This document shows positions 36,832 through 46,373 of a stretch of DNA of 64,000 bases, in pieces. Both the position numbers and the translations under genes were made by a program. Positions within the stretch are counted from its first letter, which is position 1; each line of letters begins with the position of its first letter. Origin of the DNA: Clostridium muellerianum (GTDB lineage Bacteria; Bacillota; Clostridia; Clostridiales; Clostridiaceae); assembly GCF_012926525.1 (NCBI RefSeq), contig NZ_JABBNI010000011.1:1-64000 (forward strand), in the 5' to 3' direction. The notes under the pieces were generated by a model. That model was not told the origin of the DNA, made no database searches, and was given only the letters and a program-made list of their open reading frames with translations.

Positions 36832-38993
36832 TATCTGAAAACACAGTTTATAAGTATATGGATGATGTGGGTGAAAGAATAAGAATAATTTACATTGATG
36901 AACCTAAAGACGAATTCGCTTTTGTTAGTTTAGATATTGAATTTTGTATGCCTAAATGGGAAAAGTTAAGTAAAATTAAAGAAGAAATTGATAATAATGT
37001 ATTAGTTAAAATCTCTGATCCATATTTAAAAAGTATTGACGAGAATAGCATATCTCAATTGGAAAGGGAAAAAAGAGACTCCTATTGGAAAATAGTTAGT
37101 GATGTATATGAAAATAGATTGTTAGAAATTTTAAAGTCAAAAACAAGAGCTAAAGTTATACAAGATATATCTGAGATTTCAGGCATGGCAGACATAACTT
37201 TAAAAAGAATATTCAGTAAATTCTGGAAAAGAGGAATGAGTAAAAATGCATTACTTCCTGATTATAAAAAACTAGGAGGAAAAGGAAAAGAAAAAAAGCT
37301 ATCTGATAAAAAGATAGGTAAACCTAGAAGAGTTGATGCTAATGGTGATGTTGTTATAGGTATAAACGTTACGGAAGATATAAAAAGGCAGTTTGAATTA
37401 GCAATTGAGAAATGTTATAGAGACAGTAATAAAATAAGCCTTGTTGAAACTTATAATTATGTTTTAACACATTTTTTTTCAGATCCTATCATTAAAAATG
37501 GAGAAAAAGATTTTATTGTTTGGGATAAAGATAGAATACCTACTTATGATCAATTCTATTATTGGTTTAAAAAATTTAAGGATCCTAAAAAAGATATTAT
37601 TTTTAGAGATGGAATTAAGGAATTTGAGTTAAACAATAGGGAATTACTAAGTAATTCAACTATTGAAACAAATGGTCCAGGTACTCGGTTTCAAGTTGAT
37701 GCTACAGTTGCGGATGTTTATTTGGTTAGTTCATTAGATAGGAATAGAATAATAGGAAGACCAGTAGTATATGCAATAATTGATGTATTTTCAAGGCTTG
37801 TAACAGGTATTTATGCAGGATTAGAAGGCCCATCATGGATGGGTGCAATGATGGCATTAGATAATATGATATCTGACAAGGTAGAATTTTGTAAAAGTTA
37901 TGGCATAAATATCAATGAAGAACAGTGGCCTGCACACCACCTACCAGATATTTTAATAGCAGATAGAGGTGAATTTGAAGGATATTCAGTAGAAAATTTA
38001 ATTAACAACTTAAATATTAAAGTTGAAAACACACCACCTTATAGAGGTGATTTGAAAGGAATTGTTGAAAGATACTTCAGAACTTTAAATATAAAGTTGA
38101 AACATATGACACCAGGTGCAATTCAAAAAGAATTTAGGAAAAGAGGAGATGCTGATTATAGATTAGATGCAACTCTTACTTTAGAAGAATTTATGAAGAT
38201 ATTTATTAATCTTGTTATACATCACAACAAAAAAATAATTAATGAATATCCAATAGAAAAAGAAATGTTAATAGATAATGTAGTTGCCACACCATTACAG
38301 TTATGGAATTGGGGAATAGAGAATAAAAAAGGAAGATTAAGAATTGTTGATAGGGAAATATTAAGGCTAAATATTCTTCCAAAAGGTAAAGCAAGTGTTT
38401 CTAGAGCAGGTATTAAATTCAAAGGCTTATATTATGGGTCAAAAAAGGCGCTAGAAGAGCAGTGGTTTATTAAATCGAAAGTGAGGAGCAAAGAAATAGT
38501 TTATGATCCTAGAAATATGAATAATATATATATACTACATAAAGATGGTAGAGCCTTTGAGTCTTGCTATCTTTTAGAAAAAAGTAAGCAATATAAGGAT
38601 TGTATCTTAGAAGAGATTATATTGAATTTTGAACTTATTTCTGAATTGAAAGAAATGCAAAAGAGTAACCAAAATCAATTGAATGTTGATATAGATAATG
38701 AAATAAGAAAAATAGTTAAAAAAGCTCAAATAGCAAAATCAAAAGAATTAGATTATGGAATGAGCAAAAGTAAGAGAGTTAAAGGTATAAAAGATAATAG
38801 AGCGGTTGAAAAAGAATTTAATAGAGAAAAAGAAAGTTTTAGAATTGAAGAAGAAGCAAAAAGTTCAGATAAGATTTCAGAAGTAATTAGCTTACCTAAG
38901 ATTAATGAGAAATTAGAGAAAAAGAGTAATATTGGTAACAGTAGAATAATGGAAATGATTAAAAAGAAAAGAGATGAGAGACGTGAAAAATAA
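36828..38993 (+). CDS. tnsB: TnsB-like DDE transposase
   Basis: Retroviral-integrase-fold transposase that binds the end repeats and joins 3' ends to the target. The DDE triad is readable: Asp291 in RFQVDATVADVY, Asp379 in LIADRGEFEGY and Glu414 in GIVERYFRTLN, the last two 35 residues apart. N-terminal helix-turn-helix regions precede it, and the C-terminal 120 residues are lysine- and glutamate-rich, expected to reach TnsC. It overlaps tnsA (ATGA) and tnsC (20 bp), so translation is coupled. Confidence 0.96.
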   Translation: MISENTVYKYMDDVGERIRIIYIDEPKDEFAFVSLDIEFCMPKWEKLSKIKEEIDNNVLVKISDPYLKSIDENSISQLEREKRDSYWKIVSDVYENRLLEILKSKTRAKVIQDISEISGMADITLKRIFSKFWKRGMSKNALLPDYKKLGGKGKEKKLSDKKIGKPRRVDANGDVVIGINVTEDIKRQFELAIEKCYRDSNKISLVETYNYVLTHFFSDPIIKNGEKDFIVWDKDRIPTYDQFYYWFKKFKDPKKDIIFRDGIKEFELNNRELLSNSTIETNGPGTRFQVDATVADVYLVSSLDRNRIIGRPVVYAIIDVFSRLVTGIYAGLEGPSWMGAMMALDNMISDKVEFCKSYGININEEQWPAHHLPDILIADRGEFEGYSVENLINNLNIKVENTPPYRGDLKGIVERYFRTLNIKLKHMTPGAIQKEFRKRGDADYRLDATLTLEEFMKIFINLVIHHNKKIINEYPIEKEMLIDNVVATPLQLWNWGIENKKGRLRIVDREILRLNILPKGKASVSRAGIKFKGLYYGSKKALEEQWFIKSKVRSKEIVYDPRNMNNIYILHKDGRAFESCYLLEKSKQYKDCILEEIILNFELISELKEMQKSNQNQLNVDIDNEIRKIVKKAQIAKSKELDYGMSKSKRVKGIKDNRAVEKEFNREKESFRIEEEAKSSDKISEVISLPKINEKLEKKSNIGNSRIMEMIKKKRDERREK

Positions 38994-40659
38994 TGAAAGA
39001 ATAATTATATTAAAAGGTGATGTTGAAAGGGCTAATTATAAGGAACAGGAAATAGAGGAATACAAAGAAAACCCTTTTATAGAGGCATTACCAAATATAT
39101 TTTCTGACGATGAGGTTATAGATAGATTCACATCAATACCAATAATTACAGATAATGATAAAGTTAAACCATCAAACTTAAGGTATCATATTATAAAAAG
39201 AGCTAAAAATTTTGTTCAACCTTTACCAGAGCATATTAGGGTAGAAAGAAAATTATCAGTATTAATTAGACGTGGATATTTGGCCAGGAATCCTTTGGAT
39301 AAAACTTTTTTGGAAAGATTAAGAATATTAAATGAATTAAGAAATGAGGGTTCTGATATAAAAAATGTTAATGAAAAGATGAGTCATATTAGATCTACAG
39401 CTGATAGTTTATTAGTTATAGGAATATCAGGAATTGGAAAGACCACAGCTATTGAAAGGCTTTTATTGATGTATCCACAAATAATAAAGCATGAACAATA
39501 TAAAGGTGAAAATTTTACTAGAACGCAAATAGTGTGGCTTAAAATAGATTGTTCTTATGATGGAAGTTTACCAGCTCTTTGTAAAAGTTTTTTTAGCGCT
39601 ATAGATGATTTGTTGGGTACAAGATACTTAGAGAAGTTTGGCTATACTAATAAAATCACATCTTCAATGATATTGCATATGACCACCTTGGTTAGTATGT
39701 ATGGCATGGGGGTATTAGTAATTGATGAAATTCAGCAATTACTTAGTTCTAAAGAAGATAGAGAAGAAATGTTGAACTTTTTTGTTACTCTCAGCAATAT
39801 TGTAGGTATTCCAACCATACTTATAGGTACAAATGAGGCACAAAAAATGTTTACTAACTTTAGACAAGCAAGAAGAGCAGGAAGTGTTGGATCAGTAATA
39901 TGGGATAGAATGACTAAAGAAAGTGCTGAATGGAACTTTTTCTTGGAAACTTTGTGGGAATTTCAATGCTTGAAAGAAAATACTGTTTTATCAGATGAAA
40001 TAAGGAATGCATTTTATGATGAGTGCCAAGGAATAACCGTAGTCGCAGTTAGTATATTTATACTAGCACAGGAAAGAGCATTAAGTGAAGGAAAAGAAAA
40101 GATAACATGTGAAATGTTAAGAAGTACTGCAAAAGAAGATCTTTCCATGATTCAACCCATGATAAAGGCTCTTAGAGATAATGATATATATGCAATAAGA
40201 CGATATGGAGATATTTCAATAAATTTAGATGATATAGCTTTTAATTATAGAAAAGATATTGATTTAACTGGAAGAATAGAAGAACTATTTAGAGAACGTA
40301 ATAATACTATAGACCTTAAGAGGAGAAGTGTTATAGAAGGTCTAGTAATAGATTTATGTTCAATAGGCATATTTGATAGTTTGGATGATATACAAATAAA
40401 GAAGTTGGTTGAAAAATTAGTACAGAAACAGCCAATAAATAAGGAATATAACGATATAAAGATTATGGCAATAAAAGAAGCAATGGAACTTAATGAAAAA
40501 ATAAAAAGTGGCAAATTGAAGGAAAAGATTAAACCTAGAGAAGTTGGATTATTGTCTTTATATGATAAAGCAATAAAAACTAAAGAACATCCATATGAAG
40601 TATTAAAACGAAATGAGTATATTAAAAATCCAATTGATGAATTTTTAATAGCAGAGTAA
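38974..40659 (+). CDS. tnsC: TnsC-like AAA+ regulator
   Basis: ATPase that links target recognition by TniQ/TnsD proteins to the TnsA-TnsB transposase. Walker A is GISGIGKTT (150-158) and Walker B is VLVIDEIQQ with Asp251-Glu252. The 561-residue length matches Tn7-type TnsC (about 555) and is longer than the Tn5053/CAST TnsC form. ATG 38974 lies inside tnsB. Confidence 0.95.
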   Translation: MRDVKNNERIIILKGDVERANYKEQEIEEYKENPFIEALPNIFSDDEVIDRFTSIPIITDNDKVKPSNLRYHIIKRAKNFVQPLPEHIRVERKLSVLIRRGYLARNPLDKTFLERLRILNELRNEGSDIKNVNEKMSHIRSTADSLLVIGISGIGKTTAIERLLLMYPQIIKHEQYKGENFTRTQIVWLKIDCSYDGSLPALCKSFFSAIDDLLGTRYLEKFGYTNKITSSMILHMTTLVSMYGMGVLVIDEIQQLLSSKEDREEMLNFFVTLSNIVGIPTILIGTNEAQKMFTNFRQARRAGSVGSVIWDRMTKESAEWNFFLETLWEFQCLKENTVLSDEIRNAFYDECQGITVVAVSIFILAQERALSEGKEKITCEMLRSTAKEDLSMIQPMIKALRDNDIYAIRRYGDISINLDDIAFNYRKDIDLTGRIEELFRERNNTIDLKRRSVIEGLVIDLCSIGIFDSLDDIQIKKLVEKLVQKQPINKEYNDIKIMAIKEAMELNEKIKSGKLKEKIKPREVGLLSLYDKAIKTKEHPYEVLKRNEYIKNPIDEFLIAE

Positions 40660-40679
40660 ATAAAATAAGGGAGTAAATA

Positions 40680-42533
40680 ATGATGATTGATTTTTTTACT
40701 GATCCATACCCTGAGGAGTTAATTAGTAGTGTTTGTGCAAGATATGACTATTATATTGGCAATGTTAATAAGAAGGATACCCTAATGGAGCTGTTTGGAA
40801 AAAGAGATATAGCATCATTTAAATTATTTCCTTCCAGATTAGGTTATCTTGAGAAACAATTAAGTAATAAAACATATACATCTGATTATTTTATATACAA
40901 TCATACAGTAGTTCCCTTATATTTACCATTTATAACTAAAAGTAAACAAATAGAAGTAATAAATTTGATGAAATCTGAAGGAAGTTCTGCAATATATCAT
41001 ATATTAGGTATATCCACAGGAGATATTAAAACTATAAAAGGATATAGGTATTGTCCAGAATGCGTAAAAAGTGATGAAAGCATGTTTGGAGAACCGTATT
41101 TTCACACGTATCATCAATTGCAAGGGGTGATGGTTTGTCATAAACATGGATGTTTGTTGCAAGAATATAATGTAGAGCCGAGCTCTAGGTTCATAAGATT
41201 AGATATTAATAGACTGAATTCGATTAAACCAATGTTTTATGAAAAAGGTATTAATGAAATGCTAATAAAAATAGCTAAAGCTGCATACTTTATTTTAACA
41301 TTACCTTATTTAGAGTACAGCGTGGAAGATATAAAACATAAATTAATGATATTATTAAATAGGAAAAATTATATTACTCATAAAAATAAGATTAGACAGA
41401 ATAAGTTAATAAATGATTTTTCTTCATATTATGGACATGTTATATTACAATTGTTAAACTCAAAAATTAATGATATTAAAGTAAATTGGATTAGAAATAT
41501 TGCTCAAAATAGAGGAAGTGTTGTAAATCCACTAAGGTATATATTACTTATTTTATTTCTAACTAATGATGATATAAAGATGTTCTTTAAAGTTCAAGAA
41601 GATGAGAACCCTTTTGGAAAAGGACCTTGGCCATGCTTAAATCCGATTTCAGAACATTATTTAGAAAAAGTTATAGATAAATGTGAAATTGAAAATGGCT
41701 ATAGGTCAAATATCCCTAAAGGAATATTTAAATGTAAATGTGGATACGTATATACTAGAACTGGACGAGATATAAGTGAAGAAGATATGTTCAGAAAAAG
41801 TAAAGTAATAGAAAGAGGAGAAAAGTGGAAAATAGAGTTTGTAAAGCACTTAGAGCAAAGCAATTATAATGTATCATATACTTCTAAAAAGATGGGATGC
41901 TCTAAAGTCTATGTTAAAGGATATATAGAGAGACAGGGATTTATAACTCAAGAAGAAGTTGCACAAAGAAGAAAAAAAGATAACTTCATTGAATATAGCA
42001 ACCAAATCATCAATTATATGAAATCAAATCCAAATTGTCTAAGGGAGGATATTCGTCTAAACTTGAAAAAGCAAGTTAGTTGGTTTAAAAACAATAATCC
42101 AAAGTGGCTAGAAGATAATTTACCAAAACCAACTAAACGTTTTAAATTAAATTTAAATAGAATAAGTTATGAAGAGTTAGATAAGGAAACTTTAAAGAGT
42201 GTAAAAATAAAATATAAAGAGTTAATTTCTTTAGAAAAACCTAAAAGAATAACATTATCAATTATTGAAGATAGTTTGAACTTTAAATTATATACACGTA
42301 TTCATAATTTACCTAAAACAAAGAAATATTTTGATGAAATATTAGAAACCGTGGATGAATTCAGATTAAGAAGAGTTAAAATTTTTTGTGACAAACTATA
42401 TAAGAATGAAATTAAAACAACAAAATCTTATATAATAGGTAAAACTGGCATATTAAAAAAACAAATATCAAATGAATTAATGGAACAAATTAATGAAATT
42501 ATTGATGATTATTTAAAGAAAATAATTAAGTAA
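40680..42533 (+). CDS. TniQ/TnsD-family target-selection protein 1
   Basis: A 617-residue protein opening with the TniQ motif FFTDPYPEELISSVCARYDYY. A zinc-finger region follows, with CPEC at 125-128 and VCHKHGC further on, and a second cysteine pair in FKCKCGYVYTR. The C-terminal half is helical and basic with helix-turn-helix-like stretches, as in TnsD. One of the two TniQ proteins presumably recognises the end of glmS; the sequence alone does not say which. It is 21 bp behind tnsC. Confidence 0.92.
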   Translation: MMIDFFTDPYPEELISSVCARYDYYIGNVNKKDTLMELFGKRDIASFKLFPSRLGYLEKQLSNKTYTSDYFIYNHTVVPLYLPFITKSKQIEVINLMKSEGSSAIYHILGISTGDIKTIKGYRYCPECVKSDESMFGEPYFHTYHQLQGVMVCHKHGCLLQEYNVEPSSRFIRLDINRLNSIKPMFYEKGINEMLIKIAKAAYFILTLPYLEYSVEDIKHKLMILLNRKNYITHKNKIRQNKLINDFSSYYGHVILQLLNSKINDIKVNWIRNIAQNRGSVVNPLRYILLILFLTNDDIKMFFKVQEDENPFGKGPWPCLNPISEHYLEKVIDKCEIENGYRSNIPKGIFKCKCGYVYTRTGRDISEEDMFRKSKVIERGEKWKIEFVKHLEQSNYNVSYTSKKMGCSKVYVKGYIERQGFITQEEVAQRRKKDNFIEYSNQIINYMKSNPNCLREDIRLNLKKQVSWFKNNNPKWLEDNLPKPTKRFKLNLNRISYEELDKETLKSVKIKYKELISLEKPKRITLSIIEDSLNFKLYTRIHNLPKTKKYFDEILETVDEFRLRRVKIFCDKLYKNEIKTTKSYIIGKTGILKKQISNELMEQINEIIDDYLKKIIK

Positions 42534-42592
42534 AATATAGTATAAAAATGGAATGGGTGGTTATAAATGTATTTAAAAAGGAGAAAAATAAA

Positions 42593-44491
42593 ATGCATTT
42601 TTTTACAGACCCATACAAGGATGAACTTGTATATTCAGCAATTGCAAGATATCACTATTATACAGGGAACTTAGATTGTAGGGATACCTTAGAAGAGACG
42701 TTTGGCAACAGGAATACAATTCCTAGTTTAGAGATAGGAAGCAACATAAATACATTGGCTAAAAATTTAGGAGGAAAATATACGGCAAAGTATATTATAG
42801 ACAATCATACTATTTTTCCTTTTTATAGCCCGTTTTTACCAATGCAAAGAAAAAGAGAACTCACCAAGGAAATAAAATGTAAGGATGGTAAAGGAATTTA
42901 TACAAAATTAGGTTTAGTATCAGGAAGTATATGCAAAAAGATAGGAATATACTACTGTCCATGTTGTGCTAGTAATGAATTAAAGACATATAAAGAAGCG
43001 TATATTCATAGAGAACATCAGTTGCAAGGTATATATGTATGTCCTCATCATGGAGTCAAATTGAAGAAATATGTTATAGATAAAACTAACTCTAGTAGAA
43101 TTGAATTTATAAGATTAAATGAAAAATTACTTGATTTAAGAAGCATAAATTTAGCTAATAAAAATTATGAAGATAAGTTGTTTAAAATATCAAAGGATGC
43201 ATATAACCTATTGCAGATGGATTTACATTTTATATCTAAAGAAAAAGTATTGGAAAAATATCAGAACTTATTATATGAAAAAGGTTTAACTACTCCAAGT
43301 AAGAGAATAAAACAAAACGAGTTATATGAAGAGTTCATAGCATTTTATGGTGAACAGTTTTTAGAATTAATGGAATCTAGTATAGATAATTATAATGAGT
43401 ATAATTGGCTTAGAGTAGTTACTAGAGATTTAAGTAGAACAGTACACCCAATAAGACATTTGCTATTAATAAATTTTTTAGTTAATGATATAAATGAATT
43501 TTTTAAGGGGATAAATAAAGAATTTAACCCTTTTGGAGCAGGTCCATGGCCATGCTTAAACAAGGTAGCAGATCATTATAAAATGGATGTAGTAACGGAT
43601 TTAAAAATAACATCAGATTATAAAACTAGATTACCAGTTGGAACTTTCAAATGTGATTGTGGTTTTATGTATTCGAGAAAAGGCCCTGATAATCATGAGA
43701 ATGATAGGTATAAGATAGGTAGGATAAAAAGCTTTGGAGGTCTATGGGAAAGTAAGTTAAAAAAATATTTAAGACAAGGATATGGGCTTAGAGAATTAGC
43801 AAGACTTATGTGCTGTGATCCTAAAACTATATTGAAATTTGATGCTTTATTAGGAGTAAATTATTTTAATAGGCATAGAAGTTTGGTAAATGTAGAAGTT
43901 AAAGAAAAAATAGGGAATAGTAATATATTAGAAAAATATAAAGAGGTAATTTTGCAAATTGTAGTTCAAAATCCAACATCAACAAGAACTGAAATAAGAG
44001 AAATGTGTGGAAAAGAGTATATGTATCTGTATAGAAACGATAAAGAGTGGTTACAAAGAAATTTGATGAACAAAAATAAAGTTGCTAAAGGCAATAAAAA
44101 AGTGGATTGGATTAAAAGAGATGAAGAAATTATTGATTTGATAAAAGATAAATATAAGGAATTGCTAAGTGAAGAGACTCCTGTAAGAATAACAAAGTTT
44201 GGTATAGGAAGATCTTTAGGAATCCTTACGACTCTAGTAAATAACATTTATAGGTTGCCAAGAACAGAAAAATATTTAAAAGAGATAACAGAAACAGTAG
44301 AAGAATTTCAAATAAGAAGATGTAAAAAGATAATAGATAGAAAATTGAAAAACGATGAAGATATAAGGATTTGGAAGATACAAAGAACTGCAGCTATTAG
44401 GGGTGAGGATTTTGAAAAAATAAAAGAAAAAATTTTGGATTATATTAATGTAGAAAATAACAATGAGATACATGAGCAAGGAAGCGGTTAA
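42593..44491 (+). CDS. TniQ/TnsD-family target-selection protein 2
   Basis: A 632-residue paralogue of the preceding protein, starting FFTDPYKDELVYSAIARYHYY and keeping the zinc-finger cysteines (YYCPCCASN, YVCPHHGVKL) and FKCDCGFMYSR. The frame is open from 42548, but AAAAGGAG at 42577-42584 places the start at ATG 42593. Two full-length TniQ proteins in one element often mean two targeting pathways. With no CRISPR array or cas gene here, the second target is unknown. The stop overlaps the start of a broken frame at 44472. Confidence 0.92.
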   Translation: MHFFTDPYKDELVYSAIARYHYYTGNLDCRDTLEETFGNRNTIPSLEIGSNINTLAKNLGGKYTAKYIIDNHTIFPFYSPFLPMQRKRELTKEIKCKDGKGIYTKLGLVSGSICKKIGIYYCPCCASNELKTYKEAYIHREHQLQGIYVCPHHGVKLKKYVIDKTNSSRIEFIRLNEKLLDLRSINLANKNYEDKLFKISKDAYNLLQMDLHFISKEKVLEKYQNLLYEKGLTTPSKRIKQNELYEEFIAFYGEQFLELMESSIDNYNEYNWLRVVTRDLSRTVHPIRHLLLINFLVNDINEFFKGINKEFNPFGAGPWPCLNKVADHYKMDVVTDLKITSDYKTRLPVGTFKCDCGFMYSRKGPDNHENDRYKIGRIKSFGGLWESKLKKYLRQGYGLRELARLMCCDPKTILKFDALLGVNYFNRHRSLVNVEVKEKIGNSNILEKYKEVILQIVVQNPTSTRTEIREMCGKEYMYLYRNDKEWLQRNLMNKNKVAKGNKKVDWIKRDEEIIDLIKDKYKELLSEETPVRITKFGIGRSLGILTTLVNNIYRLPRTEKYLKEITETVEEFQIRRCKKIIDRKLKNDEDIRIWKIQRTAAIRGEDFEKIKEKILDYINVENNNEIHEQGSG

Positions 44492-44674
44492 GATAAAAGT
44501 TTGGCCTTTTTCAAAAGGAGAAAAAGCAAGGCTAACATGGATAGGAGAGCTTTTGAGGAAAATGATAAATCGATTGTTAATATATATTTTAAAAGTAATA
44601 AAGCTTCAAATAGAATTACATTAGACTGGGAAAGCACATATTTTCTATCAGTAGAAAAGTATCATACTAGTTGA
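44472..44674 (+). pseudogene. Frameshifted gene fragment behind the second tniQ, possible tnsE relic
   Basis: ATG 44472 overlaps the tniQ stop by 20 bp, as expected for the next operon gene, and opens a 50-codon frame (KIKVWPFSKGEKARLTWIGE). Protein-like sequence continues in another frame from about 44543 (EENDKSIVNIYFKSNKASNR, then ITLDWESTYFLSVEKYH) to a stop at 44672. Spliced across the shift, the IG-E-LF pattern vaguely resembles the start of Tn7 TnsE (HIGHLF). The position also fits tnsE. Assignment is tentative; degradation is clear. Confidence 0.5.
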
Positions 44675-44768
44675 AATTTAAATAATGAAGAAGTTAGGAC
44701 AGACATTAATGTTTAGTTACAATGAGCAAATAGGTATTAACATATTCAAATGTAATAGATTAAAAGGA

Positions 44769-44818
44769 TAAAGGCACTCTTCTATCGAAATACGAATAGG
44801 GAAGAATGTCTTTTGTTA
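44769..44818 (+). terminator. Probable terminator of the tns operon
   Basis: AAAGGCACTCTTC pairs with GAAGAATGTCTTT with one mismatch and one G-U pair, plus a short inner helix, ending in TTTTGTTATT. Nothing else was recognised in 44675-45054 apart from AT-rich sequence presumably holding the promoter of the next operon. Confidence 0.65.
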
Positions 44819-45054
44819 TTTAAGAGTTTATTTACTAATTATGTAATATCCAATTAAAAGTTTAAATCATATATAAAATATGACGAGTTTCATGAATTTA
44901 ATGGAAAATATTATAATAGTATACCAATAATTACAGTTTTTATTAAGGAAATATAAAGGATAATTATGAATGTTTGTTGAATTATGTAAATATAACGTTT
45001 TAGATTGGGTAATAGATTATCTATACATAATTAAAGAAATGAGGTGATGCTAAG

Positions 45055-46353
45055 ATGGGAAAGATATCTTTTATACACTTATCTGATATTCATTTTGTAA
45101 AAACTAGTGGGAATTCGGCTGATATTGATAGTGATCTAAGAGATGTACTTCTTACAGATATAAGAATTAATGCAACTGAGAATTTAAAAAGAATTGATGG
45201 AGTTTTAGTGGGTGGGGATATAGCGTTTTCTGGAAGCAGGGAAGAGTATATAAAAGCTAGAAAATTCTTAGAAGAAATAACAAATTTGTTTAATATAAGT
45301 AAAAGTTCAGTGTATTGTGTACCGGGAAACCATGATGTTGATCAAAATATACCTAGAAAAAGCTCCATTGTATACGAAGCACAGTGCCGATTAGATGGTA
45401 TAAAATCACTAGATGAAACAGATAGGGCATTTGAGAGTTATATAAATGATGTTTGTTATAATGATCTTTTATTTAAGACAACTCAAGAATATAATAATTT
45501 TGCAAGTATGTTTGGGTGTAATACACATTCAGGTATGATTAATTGGACTCATACCTTTAATTTAGATTATAATATGAAACTTAAGATTCAAGGGATAAAT
45601 TCATGTTTTCTTTCTAATGCAGATGATCATAAATACCCAAAAGATAATAGATTAATGTATATTGGACAAGCACAGATTCCCAACAGAGAACAAGACACGG
45701 TTATGATGTCATTATGCCATCACCCACCAGAGTGTTGGAAATTTCTTTTGGATATTCAAACAAAGATGAATAGAAGAGTAGATATACAATTATATGGTCA
45801 TAAGCATACACAATCAGTTTTATTAACAAAAGATAATGTGATTATCAAATCAGGTGCAGCACAACCTGTTAGAGGCGATGACTGGAATCCACGATATAAT
45901 TGGATAACAATAGAATGCGTGATGTCTAATAATAAAAAAATAATTAAAATACTGATTTACCCAAGAACACTGGCTGAACATAGAGATGGATTTATTCCAG
46001 ACGTAGACCTTTGTGCTGGTAAGAATTTTATTGAACATATATTGAATATTGATGAAAAAAGAGAAAAAGACTTGTCAGATATATTTTTAAAAAAAGAACA
46101 AAACAATGAAGATATTAATTTAGAATGGAAAGAAAAGAACAGTAACGAATCTGAAGTTCAGATAAATGAACGTGAATTGGCGTATAAATTTTTTGATCTC
46201 TCATATATAAGGCAGACTGAGATTCTAATTGAACTTGATTTGCTAGAGGAAGACGATAGAGCTAGGCGGTATTCCGATATAATAACTAAAATAATTAACA
46301 AAGCTAAATTGGGAAACAAAATGTATGAGCTATGGAACAAAATAAATGATTAG
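45055..46353 (+). CDS. Calcineurin-like metallophosphoesterase, first gene of the cargo conflict module
   Basis: A 432-residue protein with the complete metallophosphoesterase motif set: FIHLSDIHF, GVLVGGDIAFSGS, VPGNHDVD, SLCHHPPE and LYGHKHTQ, all within the first 280 residues. The C-terminal third is charged and helical. Its substrate could be a nucleic acid, a nucleotide or a phosphoprotein. Ribosome site GAGGTGATG. It leads four co-directional genes (46374, 47447, 48447, 49297) with short gaps or overlaps, two of them GTPases, so it is a candidate effector. Confidence 0.85.
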   Translation: MGKISFIHLSDIHFVKTSGNSADIDSDLRDVLLTDIRINATENLKRIDGVLVGGDIAFSGSREEYIKARKFLEEITNLFNISKSSVYCVPGNHDVDQNIPRKSSIVYEAQCRLDGIKSLDETDRAFESYINDVCYNDLLFKTTQEYNNFASMFGCNTHSGMINWTHTFNLDYNMKLKIQGINSCFLSNADDHKYPKDNRLMYIGQAQIPNREQDTVMMSLCHHPPECWKFLLDIQTKMNRRVDIQLYGHKHTQSVLLTKDNVIIKSGAAQPVRGDDWNPRYNWITIECVMSNNKKIIKILIYPRTLAEHRDGFIPDVDLCAGKNFIEHILNIDEKREKDLSDIFLKKEQNNEDINLEWKEKNSNESEVQINERELAYKFFDLSYIRQTEILIELDLLEEDDRARRYSDIITKIINKAKLGNKMYELWNKIND

Positions 46354-46373
46354 AAGTAAAAGGGAGGAAAACT

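Noticed and set aside
44492-45054. Possible guide-RNA or CRISPR locus behind the tniQ genes, as in CRISPR-associated transposons
   Set aside because: No direct repeats or cas-like sequence; the region holds only the broken frame, a terminator and AT-rich sequence.
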